Assembly: GCA_014058105.1 (NCBI GenBank)
Contig: JACGCM010002017.1
Location: 1,054,001-1,118,000, forward strand
Direction of reading: 5' to 3'
DNA: 64,000 nucleotides
DNA from: Kingdonia uniflora
Lineage: Eukaryota; Streptophyta; Magnoliopsida; Ranunculales; Circaeasteraceae
The notes under the pieces were generated by a model that was not told where the DNA came from, searched no databases, and was given only the letters and a program-made list of their open reading frames with translations. Below, in pieces: positions 1 to 12,176 of this stretch. Position 1 is the stretch's first letter. Each line of letters begins with the position of its first letter. The position numbers were made by a program, and so were the translations under genes.

Positions 1-439
1 AAGGGTCCTTGATATTAAACCTCACCCAGAAGGGCACATGCTTGAAAATAATCGGCGCAATTGGAGTTCGTGCCACATATGGTAACAAAATAATGGAATG
101 CCCATAGGGGTTCCAGGGTTGGTTTAACAACACAAAGTTATAATCATACGCATTCTTAAACTTGATAATGAAGAAAACCTTACCACTAATCACTCGCTCG
201 AAAAATTGGATATTCCCAGAGGCATCCAAATTCCAAAAACTATTGAGAGTTGACACAATTTTCGTAAAGCCCCTATCCTTCTCAAAAGACATAGTACCAA
301 TCAATGCAAACCACCACCGGCTTTCTTCCGCTTTAAAACTTTCTATAGGTAGCTGTACGAACAGTGACCCTCTTGGTTTTTTAACTGTAAGGCGTTCCAT
401 GCTATTTACAAAATCATGTATCACTGAAAACGATGACAT
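1..439 (-). CDS. LINE ORF1, DUF4283 domain protein, N-terminal part
   Basis: Open frame from an ATG at 439 to the window edge, about 146 codons with no stop. It is rich in aromatic residues and ends in a stretch resembling the DUF4283 core of plant L1 ORF1 proteins: a QPWNPYGHSIILLPY segment followed by VPFWVRF. DUF4283 proteins are thought to bind element RNA and are often followed by a CCHC zinc knuckle, which would lie outside the window. It is a transposon gene, not a host gene. The clean frame suggests this LINE is younger than the one at 2568-7873, whose ORFs carry many stops. Confidence 0.6.
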   Translation of the reverse strand, partial: MSSFSVIHDFVNSMERLTVKKPRGSLFVQLPIESFKAEESRWWFALIGTMSFEKDRGFTKIVSTLNSFWNLDASGNIQFFERVISGKVFFIIKFKNAYDYNFVLLNQPWNPYGHSIILLPYVARTPIAPIIFKHVPFWVRFNIKDP

Positions 440-1985
440 AGAGTTCCACCACCCACAGCAAACCAAACAGAGAAAATTCGCTTAAAATACTTCCACAGAA
501 AGACCACTAAACTGAAACCACTTTAAAATCTTAACATAATAGCTTCCAACTGATCATGCATGAAAAACTAGATAACATACTATTACAAAAATAGTCCTAG
601 CTACCCTAAACAAAACCAAACAGACACAAACCCCATACCACCCCACATGTTCAGGCACCAAAGCTTCGACTGTTGTTTTACAAAGAAAACCCCAAAACCA
701 CCACTAGACTTCAATCCAAAAGCCCTTCGGACCTATCCACACATCTCAAACTAAAAACCCCAACCAAGTCACACAAACAGACCCACCAAATCAGTTCTTC
801 CACAGCCAAAGTAAACAAAAAATCTGAGAAAACTATACAACACAACCAGTCCACCGAAACACAGAAACACAGAAATAAGAGCAAGAATCTAAGAAGAGAT
901 AACCTAAAAATTTTGGAGCCTCCCAACAGAAGAAACATACACCAAAAGAAAATACCTCAGGAAGCAGGGAGAAAAACAAGAAAATCCTTCCACGCGTCAG
1001 AGATCAAACTGCATTCCTTCAAAGCAAAAGAAATTTTATGGTTGGAATAGTATTTTGGGCTACAAGACCAAGCCAGCGTCTAAACTTCTCCAATTGTCAA
1101 TGAAATTAGACGAAAACAGTAGAAGTAAAAACAATCACATATGGCTCGCGCTCAGATATTCTCCAACAGATTCCTCGCCAGATAATAGGAGACGGACCCA
1201 TAAGCCACAACCTCGTCCTTGGACCAGCCCTACCAAAAAGATAACCACTTAAAGACACCTTAAAAGGTCCACTCCTATTAACCTGGAACTCATTCTTAGT
1301 CCAAACCAAAAGTGCTCAGCCCACAGAAAACCGCCCACTCAAAACTAATAACAAACGAGCCCTCCTATAGATAGCCCAAGCCCAAAAGGCCACTCCTGCC
1401 AAGTCTAAACCAAACAAAGTATCAGGAAAAAAAATTCCTTTTTTTTTCAAACAGTACTTCTCACCGACCACTGAAACCCTCATCCACCTTGACCAAAAGA
1501 TGCCAAAATATTGACCAAAAAACTACTTCACACCCTTGCCATGGACACCAATTCCGATCGCGGCCTCGACAGCGTTACTATACCCTTCCACTCTCTCCAA
1601 CACAACCAAGTTCCCACCGAGCTACTCACCTGCAAGAAAATAGAAACAAACACAACCAAACAACAAAAACCCAAGATAGGATTACAAACATGGACTTGAT
1701 TCAAACCCAAAACCGAGATGATGAAATCAAAGAGGAATGCAAGAAAAAAGAAAAAAGGATGAAAATCAAAAGGAATCAATTCCATCAACCACTCTCTCAC
1801 AAGCAGAGATCACCAGCAGCTAACACAAAGCACCCAGCGTCTCTCACTACGATGGATAAAATGGAAGATGGGGGAGAAATTTGGTAATGGAAATGGACAA
1901 GTTTACTGTAGAAAGTCAGACACTCTTTCTCTAGAGAAAAAAAATTTACTCTGAATGTCCTCATCATTAATGCAACACTCATCAA
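1..1985 (-). mobile_element. LINE (L1-type) 5' end and ORF1, runs off left edge
   Basis: Read on the minus strand, this stretch begins inside the damaged exon 2 of the CSLG pseudogene (break near 1985). It continues through about 1.5 kb without an open frame, then enters an ORF1 with a DUF4283-like domain at 439. A long 5' untranslated leader followed by a DUF4283 ORF1 is the usual plant L1 layout. ORF2 would lie left of the window, so neither target duplication nor poly-A tail can be seen. The exact 5' boundary is uncertain; 1985 is where similarity to CSLG exon 2 stops. Confidence 0.55.
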
Positions 1986-2553
1986 TCAGTAATGTTTTCC
2001 CCTCTTGAGAACGCTTTCTACCATTTCCTTCATGTTGTCGTACATCGTCTGAAACATAAAGTGTATATAATATGCGATCAACTTAAAGCTACGTTAAGTA
2101 AAAACAGATTACTTCTACTAGTTACCCTCAAATAGAAAAACAAAATAAAGTTTGTTTGACGAGGACTTCCAGACGACTGAGATGAGTATGGACTTATCAG
2201 GTTGTAACAAGAAGCTTTTTAGCTTTCATTTTGAAAATATTATTAGTGACTAAACCTCACAATTATCTGTCGTGATTTGAACTTGGATTCAATCATAGAA
2301 GGAAAAAAAAAGATTTTTTTTTTGCCCTACAAAAGGTGAGACCAGACAGTCTATGTTGTTTCGGTCACAAGAACTCTCTGAGAGGTACCGACTAGTTTTG
2401 GTACACAAAGTTAGAGCAAACATCGTCGCGAGTCTTGGGTAAGCCTCAGAGACAAGGCCGCTCTAGTAGAAATATTATAATGTGCTCGTTTAGTTCAACG
2501 GAATCTATTGTTGAGAGTGTACCATGACGTTCCGAGACTCTTTGGACTAACTA

Positions 2554-2567
2554 CAATGATTCAATCT
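2554..2567. repeat. Target-site duplication, left copy
   Basis: The 14-bp sequence CAATGATTCAATCT abuts the LINE poly-A tail (seen as poly-T on this strand) and is repeated exactly at 7874-7887. Both copies are part of the CSLG pseudogene exon 1, where CSLG-A has a single equivalent stretch. Confidence 0.9.
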
Positions 2568-2631
2568 TTTTTTTTTTTAAGCAAAGGAACAATATATAAA
2601 AAACACGCCTAGCGGCGAGGAATCAAAGAGT

Positions 2632-5600
2632 TTACAAAAATGGACGCCTCAATGGGCTCCAAGCAAACAAAAGCCAGGGAACCAACCCCCCTGGCGGCAA
2701 GTAAATGAGCAATAAATTTTTTGAGCGTTCCACATATGTAAAAAGAAAATCCTGGAACTGGGCCGCTAGAGCGCACATATCAGGTGCAAGTGTAAGCGCG
2801 CCCCAAGAAAGGTCATCTGAACTGTCTCGATAAGCTCTAACTAGCCTCTGACAGTCCGTGAGGAGTAGTACCCGGTCAATCCCCAAACTGTGGGCTGCCT
2901 CCATCCCTCGGATCACTGAGATTGCCTCAGCCTCTTCGGGGTCCGCAGCTCGAGCTGAGTCATAACCTGCACAAACGATAGAGTTGTAGTGAGATTTAAT
3001 GATAAAACCAGTTCCCCCTGGGTTGTCATGCTTGGTCCAGGCAGCATCCATGTGAATGGTATGCCATCCTTCTTTAATGGTAGGAGTGGGCCTATGGATA
3101 AAAGGCGACGGTTGATCCCTGGCTGGGGGTAGCATGTAAAGTTTAGCCCTCTTGAGCACTTCTGCAGGTTGTGTGCACTTTTGATCAAAAATAAGCTCAT
3201 TACGGGTTAACCAAACAATGTACATAATGGAGCTGAGAATACTACAAAAAGCCGGTAAGCCTGCCGCCTCTAAGCTGGTGGTACCGAAGAATGGTCTTGC
3301 TAACAGAGTTAGAAAAGTTTTAGTTACTGAAGTCTAGGGAGAGCTCGGATTGAGACCAAATATCACGGATTTTGGAACATAAAAATAGAGCGTGCGAGGT
3401 AGTCTCGGTCTCGTTACCACATCTCAGACAGTTGGTATCCCAATCCACATTATCATTCTAGAGTCTGTATTTTGTAGGCAGGCCATTCTGGATGGCTTTC
3501 CAAAGGAAAAGCTGGGTGCGGGCAGGCACCTTCATTTTCCGAATAGTGTTCCAGATGAAACCATCAGTGTCCACTTCCGCATTGGGGGAAGTTATCCCCA
3601 CCTGAGTCTGCTCCATTAGAGAATAGTTGTGAACCGAGCGCACAATAAGAATACCATTCTTTTCCTGCTTTCACCTGAGAGTGTTCTTTGCAGGGTATTT
3701 GCTAAGCGGAATAGCCGTGATGAGGTCAGCTATGTCTTTATGGAAAATAGAGCGAACCAGATTAGTTTTCTAGGTGCGGCTATTCGGGAAAATCAAGTTG
3801 GCTACCCAGTTGAAGGGGCGGTGGAGCGGGATCGGGCCCGCCGGTCTACCAAATCTAATGCCTGAAATCCAAGGCTCAAGCCAGAGGTCAACATTCACAC
3901 ATGTACTAATGTGCCAGCATAGGTCAGGCCAAATACGGTTCCTGGCTTTTATAATCCCTTTGCAGATCCAAAAGTCTGTTGGCTGGGTTATAGCAAGCAT
4001 GGAGGATTCTTTGGAAGTGTACTTTGTGCACATGTTGAGAGCCCACAGCTTCTCAGGCTCTTTGATAATGCGCCAGAACAACTTAGCAAGCATGGCTTGG
4101 TTATGGTAGAAAGTTGTGCGGATTCCCAAGCCCCTAATTTTTGTGAACTTGGAAATTTGCTTCCATTTGATCAGCTGAGTTTTGAACTTTCCATCCTTGT
4201 TGGTTCCCCAGAGGAACCTAGCGTTAAGAGAATCCATCTTGTTGCAGATATTTTTAGGAAAAGGGAACACGACCATTTGGTAAGAAGTAATTGCTGAGTT
4301 AACAACTTTTATAAGGGTAAGCCTTCCGACTTGGGAAAGGTTCTTAGCTTTCCAGCCCTCAATACGCTTGGAAACTCTGGAAATGATCTCTTGGAAGTTG
4401 TGGCTTTTAGAGCGGTCAAAAGTTGGGGGGCTCCGAGGTATTTATCACCAGAGGTATCCTTTTTGATGTGCAGAATCTTCTGGATAAGCTTGTGATGGCG
4501 GTGATGGCGATTTTTGCTGAAAAGGATACAAGATTTGTCCTAGTTTATCTCTTAGCCAGAAACAAGTTTGAAAGTATTGAGGGCATCCTTAAGAGCCCCA
4601 GCTTCATCCAGATTAGCTTTGCAAAAATTGAAGCTGTCATCTGCAAAGAGAAGGTGGGAGATAGGTGTGCTCCCTCTAGCGATTTTGATGCCATGGAGTG
4701 TGCCATTGTTCTCCTTATTGAGGATGATCTGTGAGAGCACTTCAGAGCAGATCAGGAAGAGGGAAGGGGAGAGAAGGTCCCCTTGTCTGAGGCCACTCCC
4801 GGGCTTGAGACGACCTTAAGGGGTACCATTCAAATTGAAGGAGAGCTTCGTGGCAGAGATGCATTGCTGGATCCAATTACACCATCTCGGGCAAAACCCC
4901 ATAGAAGTAAGGGTGTCGTGGAGGAAATCCCATTCCACTCTGTCAAAAGCTTTGCTCAGGTTAAGCTTGACCGCCATACAGCTCAAGGCGCCTTTCTTCT
5001 TACGAAGGGCTGCGAGGATTTCCTGGGCCAAGATGATGTTATCAAAAATCTGACGGCCAGGGATGAAGGCGTTCTGAGCGAGATAGATGATCCTATTGAG
5101 AAGGGGTCTAAGCCTGGCTACAAGAATTTTGGTGATAAGTTTAAATTTAACGTTGCAAAGGCTGATGGGCCAGAAATGGCCAAGAGAGTCAGGGTTTTTC
5201 TTCTTAGGGATTAGGGTAACATTTGTGTGGTTGAATTCTTGAAGGAGGTTTTCGGACTGGAAGAAAGTGAGAACAACTTTGAAGAGGTCGTGCTTGATCG
5301 TGTTCCAAGACTTCTGGTAGAACAAAGGAGTAAAGCCATCAGGGTCAGGGGACTTGTGAGGGTTCATAGAGAACAGAGCTTCTTTAAGCTCTTCCATTGA
5401 GGGTTCTCTAGTAAGCATCTCGTTATCCTCCAGAGTGATCAACTTCCCATAATGTTCAGGTCCTAGAGTTTAAGAGGCGGGTGGGAGGGGTAAAGAAGTC
5501 TTGGTAGAATTTTAAAAAGGTATCCCCAATCTCCTATCTATTATGACCCCAGGTACCGTCGGACCGGCGAATCCTCTTAATCTCATTATGCCGTCTCCTA

Positions 5601-6724
5601 CAAATGGTAGAGATATGGAAGAATTTGGTGTTTCGGTCCCCTGCCTTAAACCAAAGCTCACGGGATTTGTCACGCCAGGTAGCTTCTTCTTTCTCTAAGA
5701 GGAGGTGCAGCTTGCTCTGGAGCTCCCTCTCTTGGGTGGAGTTGTCATCCGAAGTGGGCTTTTGTTGAGCTTCACTAATCTAGTTTCTGATATGCTGGAT
5801 AGTAATGGTATTGCGGTTAAAAACCTCTTTATTCCAGGCAATGAGCTTGCTTTTAGTGTGGCAAAGCTTCTTACAAAGCCTCAGCTGCCTGGAACCGTAC
5901 TGGTCCTCAGCCCAGGCATTTGCGATGACCTGGTGACATTCCTCAATTTAAAACTAGGTCGATTGGAAGTGAAACTGCTTGGGCAGGGTGTTTCTTGTGG
6001 GTTCAGTGTTAAGGACGATAGGCCCGTGATCCGAGCCTATGATGGGCAGATTCTGGATGGTGGCTTCCAGGAAGGTAGTGCGCCAAGGAATAGATGCCAG
6101 CGCACGGTCCAAGCGCTGCTTTACAAGGTCGTGGCCTCTCCTCTTGTTTGACCAAGTAAAGGGGACACCACTAGATCCGAGATCGACCATGGCGGCATCA
6201 AAAATAAAGTTCTCCAGAGGATTGGGGGTTGTGTGGTCGAAAGCAATCTTGTCGTACTTGTCCTCATTGCAAGTAATACAGTTCAGGTCCCCGACGATCA
6301 TCCATGGAATATGGATTGAGCGCACCATGTTAGCTATAGAATCCCAGTATGAGGCGCGATGTTGGGCGTCGGGGGGGTCATAGGTGAAGGAGCATAACCA
6401 AGGAACTGGATCGACAAACAGAGGTTGAAGGGGAGCTTGAGTCTGAATAAGCGCGTCAATACCATAAGGTGAGGAAGTGAGGATAGTGAGGTTGATGTTA
6501 GCATTCCAGGTCAGCCACAGCCCACCCGCGTACTACTGAGAAGCGTTGACCGAGTTAGTGTTGGCGAGACCCAGAGCATTGAATTTCCTGAGCATGTCAG
6601 GGTTAGGAGCTTTGGTCTCATAAAGGAAGATAATATCAGGGTGAAATTTGGAGTTGTGGGTAAGGAGCTCCCTAAAGGTGGACCGCTTGGCGGTCCCCCT
6701 ACAATTCTAGGAGTGGATAATCAT
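2632..6724 (-). pseudogene. LINE ORF2: endonuclease / reverse transcriptase / RNase H, broken
   Basis: From an ATG at 6724 the frame opens with the start of the EEP endonuclease, but the expected Trp of the WNCRG motif is TAG; a second in-frame stop follows at about codon 55. The catalytic ETK, GDLN and SDHGPI endonuclease motifs are readable between 6650 and 6000. The reverse transcriptase spans about 5440-4550, with NPHKSPDPDG, KAFDRVEWDFL and the FADD active site near 4640. A zf-RVT-like segment lies at 3643-3458, and an RNase H domain (DAAW, TDCQ) near 3070-2720 ends at a stop at 2632. Several frameshifts separate these blocks, so no functional protein is made. Confidence 0.85.
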
Positions 6725-7324
6725 GGATAACTAAGAGCCGGTGTCAGGCCCGCTTCCGCAGTTTGGATATTATGAGTACTAGTGTGGTTCTGGTTCTTGT
6801 GTTGTATTAAAGCCCTGCGTCTGCAGGTGTGTGTGGGGCATAACATAACGTTCAGAGTAGCTTTGCCCGGTTCAGCTAGGAGGGCACGGGCCGCTAGTAA
6901 GAATTTATGCCTCAGGTTGAAGTTCCACTTGTCCTGATCCCTATACACCTTGCTGAGCGTATCGCACCTGCATTGTTTCCTATTATTGTGTGTATTTCTC
7001 CTCCCCCATAGCTTCCTGAGCCAAGCTGTGATGTCTCTAGAGGAATAGGGTCGCGCTAGGCCAAGTGTCGTGGTGTGTGGCATCTTGGAGCGAATAGTAT
7101 TATGCGGCCTAGCCAAGGTGTATGATAGTTGTGTGCGGACTATCCTGGTGGAAGAACGAAGTGGGTCTAGTCTAGCGTTCCTAACATTTCCTAATCCGGT
7201 TTTTGATTTATATTTCTATTTAACGAAAATAGGCAAAGTAATGGGAAAGTATAATGGCAGCATGCAAGTAGAAATAGGGGTTTCGGTGTCTGTTATCGAC
7301 ATCTCGTGTGTGTGTGTGTGTAAA

Positions 7325-7790
7325 TTATGGTAAAATGCGTACCTTAGCGGGTCTTATGGAAGACCCGATATCATCTCCGGACTCAAAGCACATGCGGTCC
7401 CGTTTGTTCAAGGTTTTGGACCCTGACAAATTGGGCTTGCTTGTATGGTCGCTACTAGAATTGCTATCGAATAGGTCTTCCTTTTCCGGTGTGTGCCAGC
7501 CGGTATCTTCCAAGGTTGTGTAACTGAGTTCCAACAGTTCTGTGTTGCCTTGTGATGACACGGGAGAGAGCTGGCAGAGTTTCGGTGTGGGACTGTAGAC
7601 CTTTGCTGATGGAGGGCCTGCGTTGGATTGGTTGGTATGGGAGTGGGTTCTTTTGGGCTTGGGCCCTAGAGCCGAAGAAGGTGGGCTATGGGTAAGGTCG
7701 ATGAAGATGGATGCATGTGGGTTCTTGAACAGAATCTTATTGGCCTGGAAACACCGAGTTGGGTTGGGCTAAGTACATCCTGATGGGTTG
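7325..7790 (-). pseudogene. LINE ORF1, C-terminal fragment
   Basis: One open frame reading out of the 5'-truncated LINE and ending at TAA 7327-7325. It lacks a start codon. The readable part is polar and Ser/Thr/Pro-rich (for example PHASIFIDLTHSPPSSALG), like the low-complexity C-terminal tail of plant L1 ORF1 proteins. No zinc knuckle is left. It precedes ORF2 by 600 bp. Confidence 0.55.
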
Positions 7791-8292
7791 GGCTGAGTAT
7801 TCCGGGCTGAGTACACCTGGCTGAGTACACTGGGCTGGGTTTGGCTGGGTACAATCGGTTCCAAAGTTCAAAGCAATGATTCAATCTAGAATATGCCTCT
7901 GGAGATCTCTCCATTATCATGTTCTCTTTATAAAAAGGCGGCCAATGACTTGCAAACCTCGCGGCCTCTGTAAAGGCAAATAACGTCAACTTGGATCCCC
8001 CATCATCCGAAACATACACCGATATCTTCTCTGCCATATATTCGTAAGGGATAAACCCCAAATAGGCCAGATATTTTCAAAAGACATACGATTTGGGCGA
8101 ATAAACCCCAAACATAACCAAGACTAGATCTCCTAATAATTTTCTAAAAACACAATAAAATCAATATACATTAAACAAACAACTCAAACAACAATAGTAC
8201 CAAACCGGATTTACCGTAATCCAATCCAGATCCGATCCATTTATTTCACTAACTTTGCTACCAAACCGGATCAATTGTAGCTTACAATGTAA

Positions 8293-11200
8293 TTATGTAA
8301 GTATGAAGGAGGATGCTAAGTAGAGAATTAGTACTAATAATGTAGATACAAGCGTAATAGTCGTCGGCATCCGTCCTCGATCGGTCCTCAAAGCTACGGC
8401 CTCATATATCGGCCAAGAATTCACCATCACATACCCACACATAAACATTTCCGCAAACACGGCCCCAAAGTTTCCATCTCGTGTAATTGTTATGAGCCCT
8501 ACGACAAACGCAACCAGGTTTAATATGGCGATTGTAGTCATGGGTAAAAACAACGGCGACGAAACTCCGAACTCAAATAACCCTTTCTCGTATTTCTTGT
8601 TTTGCTCGTCGTCCATTACTTTATTGGTTATATTGAATCCGAATGCCGAGATTCCTAGTGATTGGAATGCGAATTCGGCTGCTCCAAATAAGTATGATGA
8701 GATGCCTCGAATGTTCCACATTCGTTGATCGTTACACCACCGTTGGATCATCCCACCTTCGAGAACAAAGTCTAGAAAATCTTGTACGTATGCGCCGAGG
8801 AACAGAAACGCATACAAATAGAACCATGGGTCCGATATCTACCCCCCAAAAAAAAAATCATGTTAAACATTGGCATTACGAAATCTCAACAAAACCACCA
8901 GACCAGACCCTGGCGCGAATTTAGCAACATAACTCCAGCAAGAAATTTAATTATTTTCTGTCCCGCGTTGAGTTTTAAGCTAGAAGCGCGTACAAGTTTA
9001 TAACTTTTTTTCCAACGAATTTTAATTTGAAATTTGAGGTATTGAATTAGTACCTTAGGAAAAGCGGAAACTTGTCCGAGAAGAGCGAGCGGGGGAAACA
9101 AACCGTATAAAGTGATCGGAACGGCCCAAGCGGGCCAAAAGGCGTAGTGCGCATACGATAGGCCCATGAGTATACCCATGGACTTAGTACCAAAAGTAAC
9201 CGGATTGTATTTCGAAAAAGTGACCTCTAAAAGGCCGATTGCCCACCTCTTAGTTTGACTCAACGCATCGTTAAGGTTGATTGGGACGTCGCCGAGGAAC
9301 GCAGGTCTATCTGGGTTGCAAAACACCGACTTCCATCCTTCACATTGGAGACGATAACCGGTGTAGTAGTCTTCGACCAACGACCCGTATCTGAAGCCCA
9401 TCTGTAAAATTTACATAAACGTTAATATACGGGTCTAATAAAAATTATACGACATTTTTAAGGCCGTACCTTAGAGCCCCAATTTGTTCCCTGCTCGTAA
9501 TTGCAATCAGCAACCCGGTGCGCCATGGTAAGAACAGCATCGGATCCTGTATTTTGAATCACGACGTTGTTTGGGCTTAATTCTTGAATTTCAGGAGACA
9601 CAAACGACGATGGACCCCCGAAGAAAGCACGGCGACTGAAGAAACAACCAGTTCCAACATAATTCGGCCCATTTAACCCGTCCATCCCTATCGAGTTTAT
9701 TTCAAATAATCGTTTTAGTTCACTGCCATATATATCGTTCTTATTGATACCGTGGAAGCGTTGAGGGAATTGTACATAACCGAATTCCGGTGACAATGTG
9801 GGGTCTAAAAAATAGCAAAGCGCACGGAGTGTAGTTTTCGGATCGTTGGAGTACATGTCACAGTCTTGGGTTAGAATCACCGGTGCATTGGTCATAGTAG
9901 CCGATACTCGGAGCTTATATAATAAACACATAAAACCAAAACTGTAATTAGTAAAAATACAGTGATTGTCCGTGTTTACGTGCTTATATATATATGTACA
10001 TTGCCTTACCAAAACGTTAAGGGCGCCCGCCTTAAATTTGTGCGGCGAAGCCTTACTCTTCTCTCTAGATATGTAAACGAGGTTCGGCATACAATGGCCT
10101 CCAATGTCCTTGTCTTTGCAACTCTCTAGGAGAACCTGGTCGCAAAATGGTTGTTAATAGGACGACTAAAAATCTACATCGGAGGTAAAATCCTAACAAT
10201 AATATGTCGAACCTGAATTACTGTGGGGTGATTATTTCGTGTAAACCCCGGAGACCATTTCTCGAATGCCCCACGCTCATGTTCGCTCCGAATATACTCA
10301 TCACCAACACTTCCCCTCACGAGAACACTCTCAACCTTTTCCTTCATATCTTCGTACAAAATCTACGATCGAAACAAAAATCAATAATGACACTGACCTA
10401 CATACACTATGGATAATATTAGCCAAGCCAGTCCCGTAAAAATTACGGCACCTTAAGTAAATTTCGAAAGCGAGACTTATTTTAAGTGGTCCTCGGGGAC
10501 TTTTACGCCTAAAGATCCAAATAATCAGACGTAATTCAAACTGGCTTCATCGACATAGTCGAAGACTTTGCAACCATCAAACAAAAGTCGTATGTTGAAT
10601 CTTGGATGATTTCTTGCCTAAGTCTTTATCTTTACGACTAAAAGACGATTAGAGGGTCCAATTTATTTCCCGATTGTCATAGAATAATCGATGACTCGAA
10701 GGACGATGACGACAACCATGACGTATTTTCCGTTGTTGACCTAATAGCATACAAGTGAGGTGCACATAGGAACAAAGTTGATGGTTATGGGGTATATAAT
10801 TTGTAAATGAGTCCTGATTAGCTAACCCATGGGTTAGCTAGCTATCTAGTATCTAGCAATAGAATTGCTCCACCTAACTTCATGTAAAATTGGCTTACAC
10901 GCTCTTCTTCCACTTAAAATTAGTAACCTCTATTGATCGTAGCGACAAAAAATAATCCAACCCATATTAATCGTAGCGACAAAAAATTTCGAAACCATAT
11001 CAAAACAAATGTTCTCTATTTTCTGGGACCTGGGACCGAGAGAGAAAACGAAATTAAAAAGCTCGAGAAACCTGGAGAACAAGTCTTCAAGTTGTTCTTG
11101 CCTTGTTGGATCAATCAAAATGACCCATGGGTTTTGTTCATTTTCCCTTTGTAAATCGATATCAGAAAAAAAAAAAAAAAAAAAAAAAATCTCCAGTCAT

Positions 11201-12100
11201 ACCTACATGACAGGTCTACGCACTTTTTTTCCTTCTAGTAATAATTTAAATCCAAGGTTGTGTTTTAAAATGAAAAAAAAAAAATGTAATATTTAGTTTT
11301 ACGTAGAGATATATTTTTATATTTTATTATTATATATAATCTATTTTACGCCTTTGATCTCGGAAATACTATAATTGTATAATGTTTAACTCCGAATATA
11401 TCGAAAAAGGTAGATCGTAGATCAGGTACATTGTCATAATATTTAATATGTGCGTCGTCGAGGAAACAAATAAAGGTTATCGTACTTTAGTTCTTAATAA
11501 ATAAAAAATTAGCACTAATGTTTAGCGTACCTTGATGTTCCGATACTCCTCGGAGAAATTACTATGTTTCGACCTAAAATACGCTTCGGGAGATCTCTCC
11601 ATTATCATGTTCTCCTTACAGAATGGCAACCAATGCTTAGCAAACCTCGCGGCCTCTGTAAAAGCAAACAACGTCAACACGGATCCACCGTCATCGGACA
11701 CATAAACCGATATCTTTTCGGTTGGATATTCGTACGCCATGACAGATAAGGCCGTGTTCACTACCCCTATCGGTGGCTCCTTGTAAGGGTCTGCGGTACA
11801 TATGAACACGTCCAAGGCGGGGTAATCATTTTTATGGACAACATTCTTGAGGTTCTCCGGATGGGCCTCGCGGTGGATGGGACGGTATCGGAAGGCTTGT
11901 GTGGTTGCCCACATAAAGGCGAGAATAGCATCGGAGAGTAACATGGATAGGTGGAGTATGGTGTTGGTGTTGGAGTGAAGGAGAGTGATAGTGTGGTGGT
12001 AAAAGAGCGCTATTAGGGCGCACATGTAAAGTAGCGCGAAAACACGGTTTGGGGTCGTTCGACGGAGGCGTTTAAGCGTGTGAAGAGGGTTTTCTCCCAT
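8293..12100 (-). CDS. CSLG: CSLG-A: cellulose synthase-like protein G
   Basis: Exons: 12100-11531, 10362-10213, 10135-10010, 9913-9470, 9401-9054, 8838-8293; 727 codons, all phase-0 GT-AG junctions. Two N-terminal membrane helices (about residues 20-37 and 48-68) are followed by the GT2 core: CTADPYKEPP, the first DDG (about 136), DCD (about 299), VED (about 440) and QTKRW (about 479). Several membrane segments occur in the last exon. Length, plant-conserved core and lack of the RING domain fit CSLG. CSLG enzymes are ER/Golgi glycosyltransferases; known members in spinach, Quillaja and others add glucuronic acid to triterpenoid aglycones, which I infer as a possible role here. The motifs are intact. 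A tandem downstream copy is a pseudogene, and CSLG-B at 52.6 kb has the same exon phases. Confidence 0.9.
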
Positions 12101-12167
12101 GTTTTCTTGCTCAACCGTTCTGATTAAGGTTAAGGAGAGGGAGAGACTGGAGAGAAATATATGTGTG

Positions 12168-12175
12168 TTTATAAT
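12168..12175 (-). promoter_or_regulatory. Candidate TATA box of CSLG-A
   Basis: On the minus strand TTATAAAC lies about 70 bp upstream of the CSLG-A ATG, followed by a pyrimidine-rich leader. Position and context fit a core promoter; no transcript evidence. Confidence 0.4.
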
Positions 12176-12176
12176 A

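Larger units (their letters stand above)
2568..7873 (-). mobile_element. LINE (L1-type), 5'-truncated, 5.3 kb
   Basis: Minus-strand element bounded by a perfect 14-bp target duplication. Its 3' end is a short poly-A tail (poly-T at 2568-2578). In element order it holds the C-terminal part of ORF1 (to 7325), a ~600-bp inter-ORF segment, and ORF2 (6724-2632) with endonuclease, reverse transcriptase, zf-RVT and RNase H regions. The 5' UTR and most of ORF1 are missing, as expected from 5'-truncated target-primed reverse transcription. Near its 5' end (about 7770-7860, plus strand) is a degenerate repeat of GGCTGAGTAC units. Frameshifts and stops show it is dead. Confidence 0.88.
1985..8061 (-). 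pseudogene. CSLG pseudogene, split by a LINE and truncated
   Basis: Minus-strand remains of a third CSLG copy. 8061-7874 encodes the exon 1 segment with the VSDDGGS motif and ERSPEAY, closely matching CSLG-A exon 1. The reading is cut by a LINE at 7873-2568 and resumes at 2567-2521, where the end of exon 1 is recognisable with a GT donor but contains a stop. About 470 bp later, 2048 to about 1985 matches the start of CSLG exon 2 after a TTTCAG acceptor. The first ~120 codons, the rest of exon 2 and exons 3-6 are missing from the window. It lies in tandem downstream of CSLG-A in the same orientation, so it arose by local duplication. Confidence 0.8.

Noticed and set aside
673..1050. Lys/Gln/Thr-rich 125-codon plus frame
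   Set aside because: Low-complexity reading of LINE 5' leader in the opposite orientation; no homology recognised.
3392..6383. Many plus-strand open frames of 70-150 codons
   Set aside because: They are antisense shadows of the minus-strand LINE ORF2 (endonuclease, RT, RNase H).
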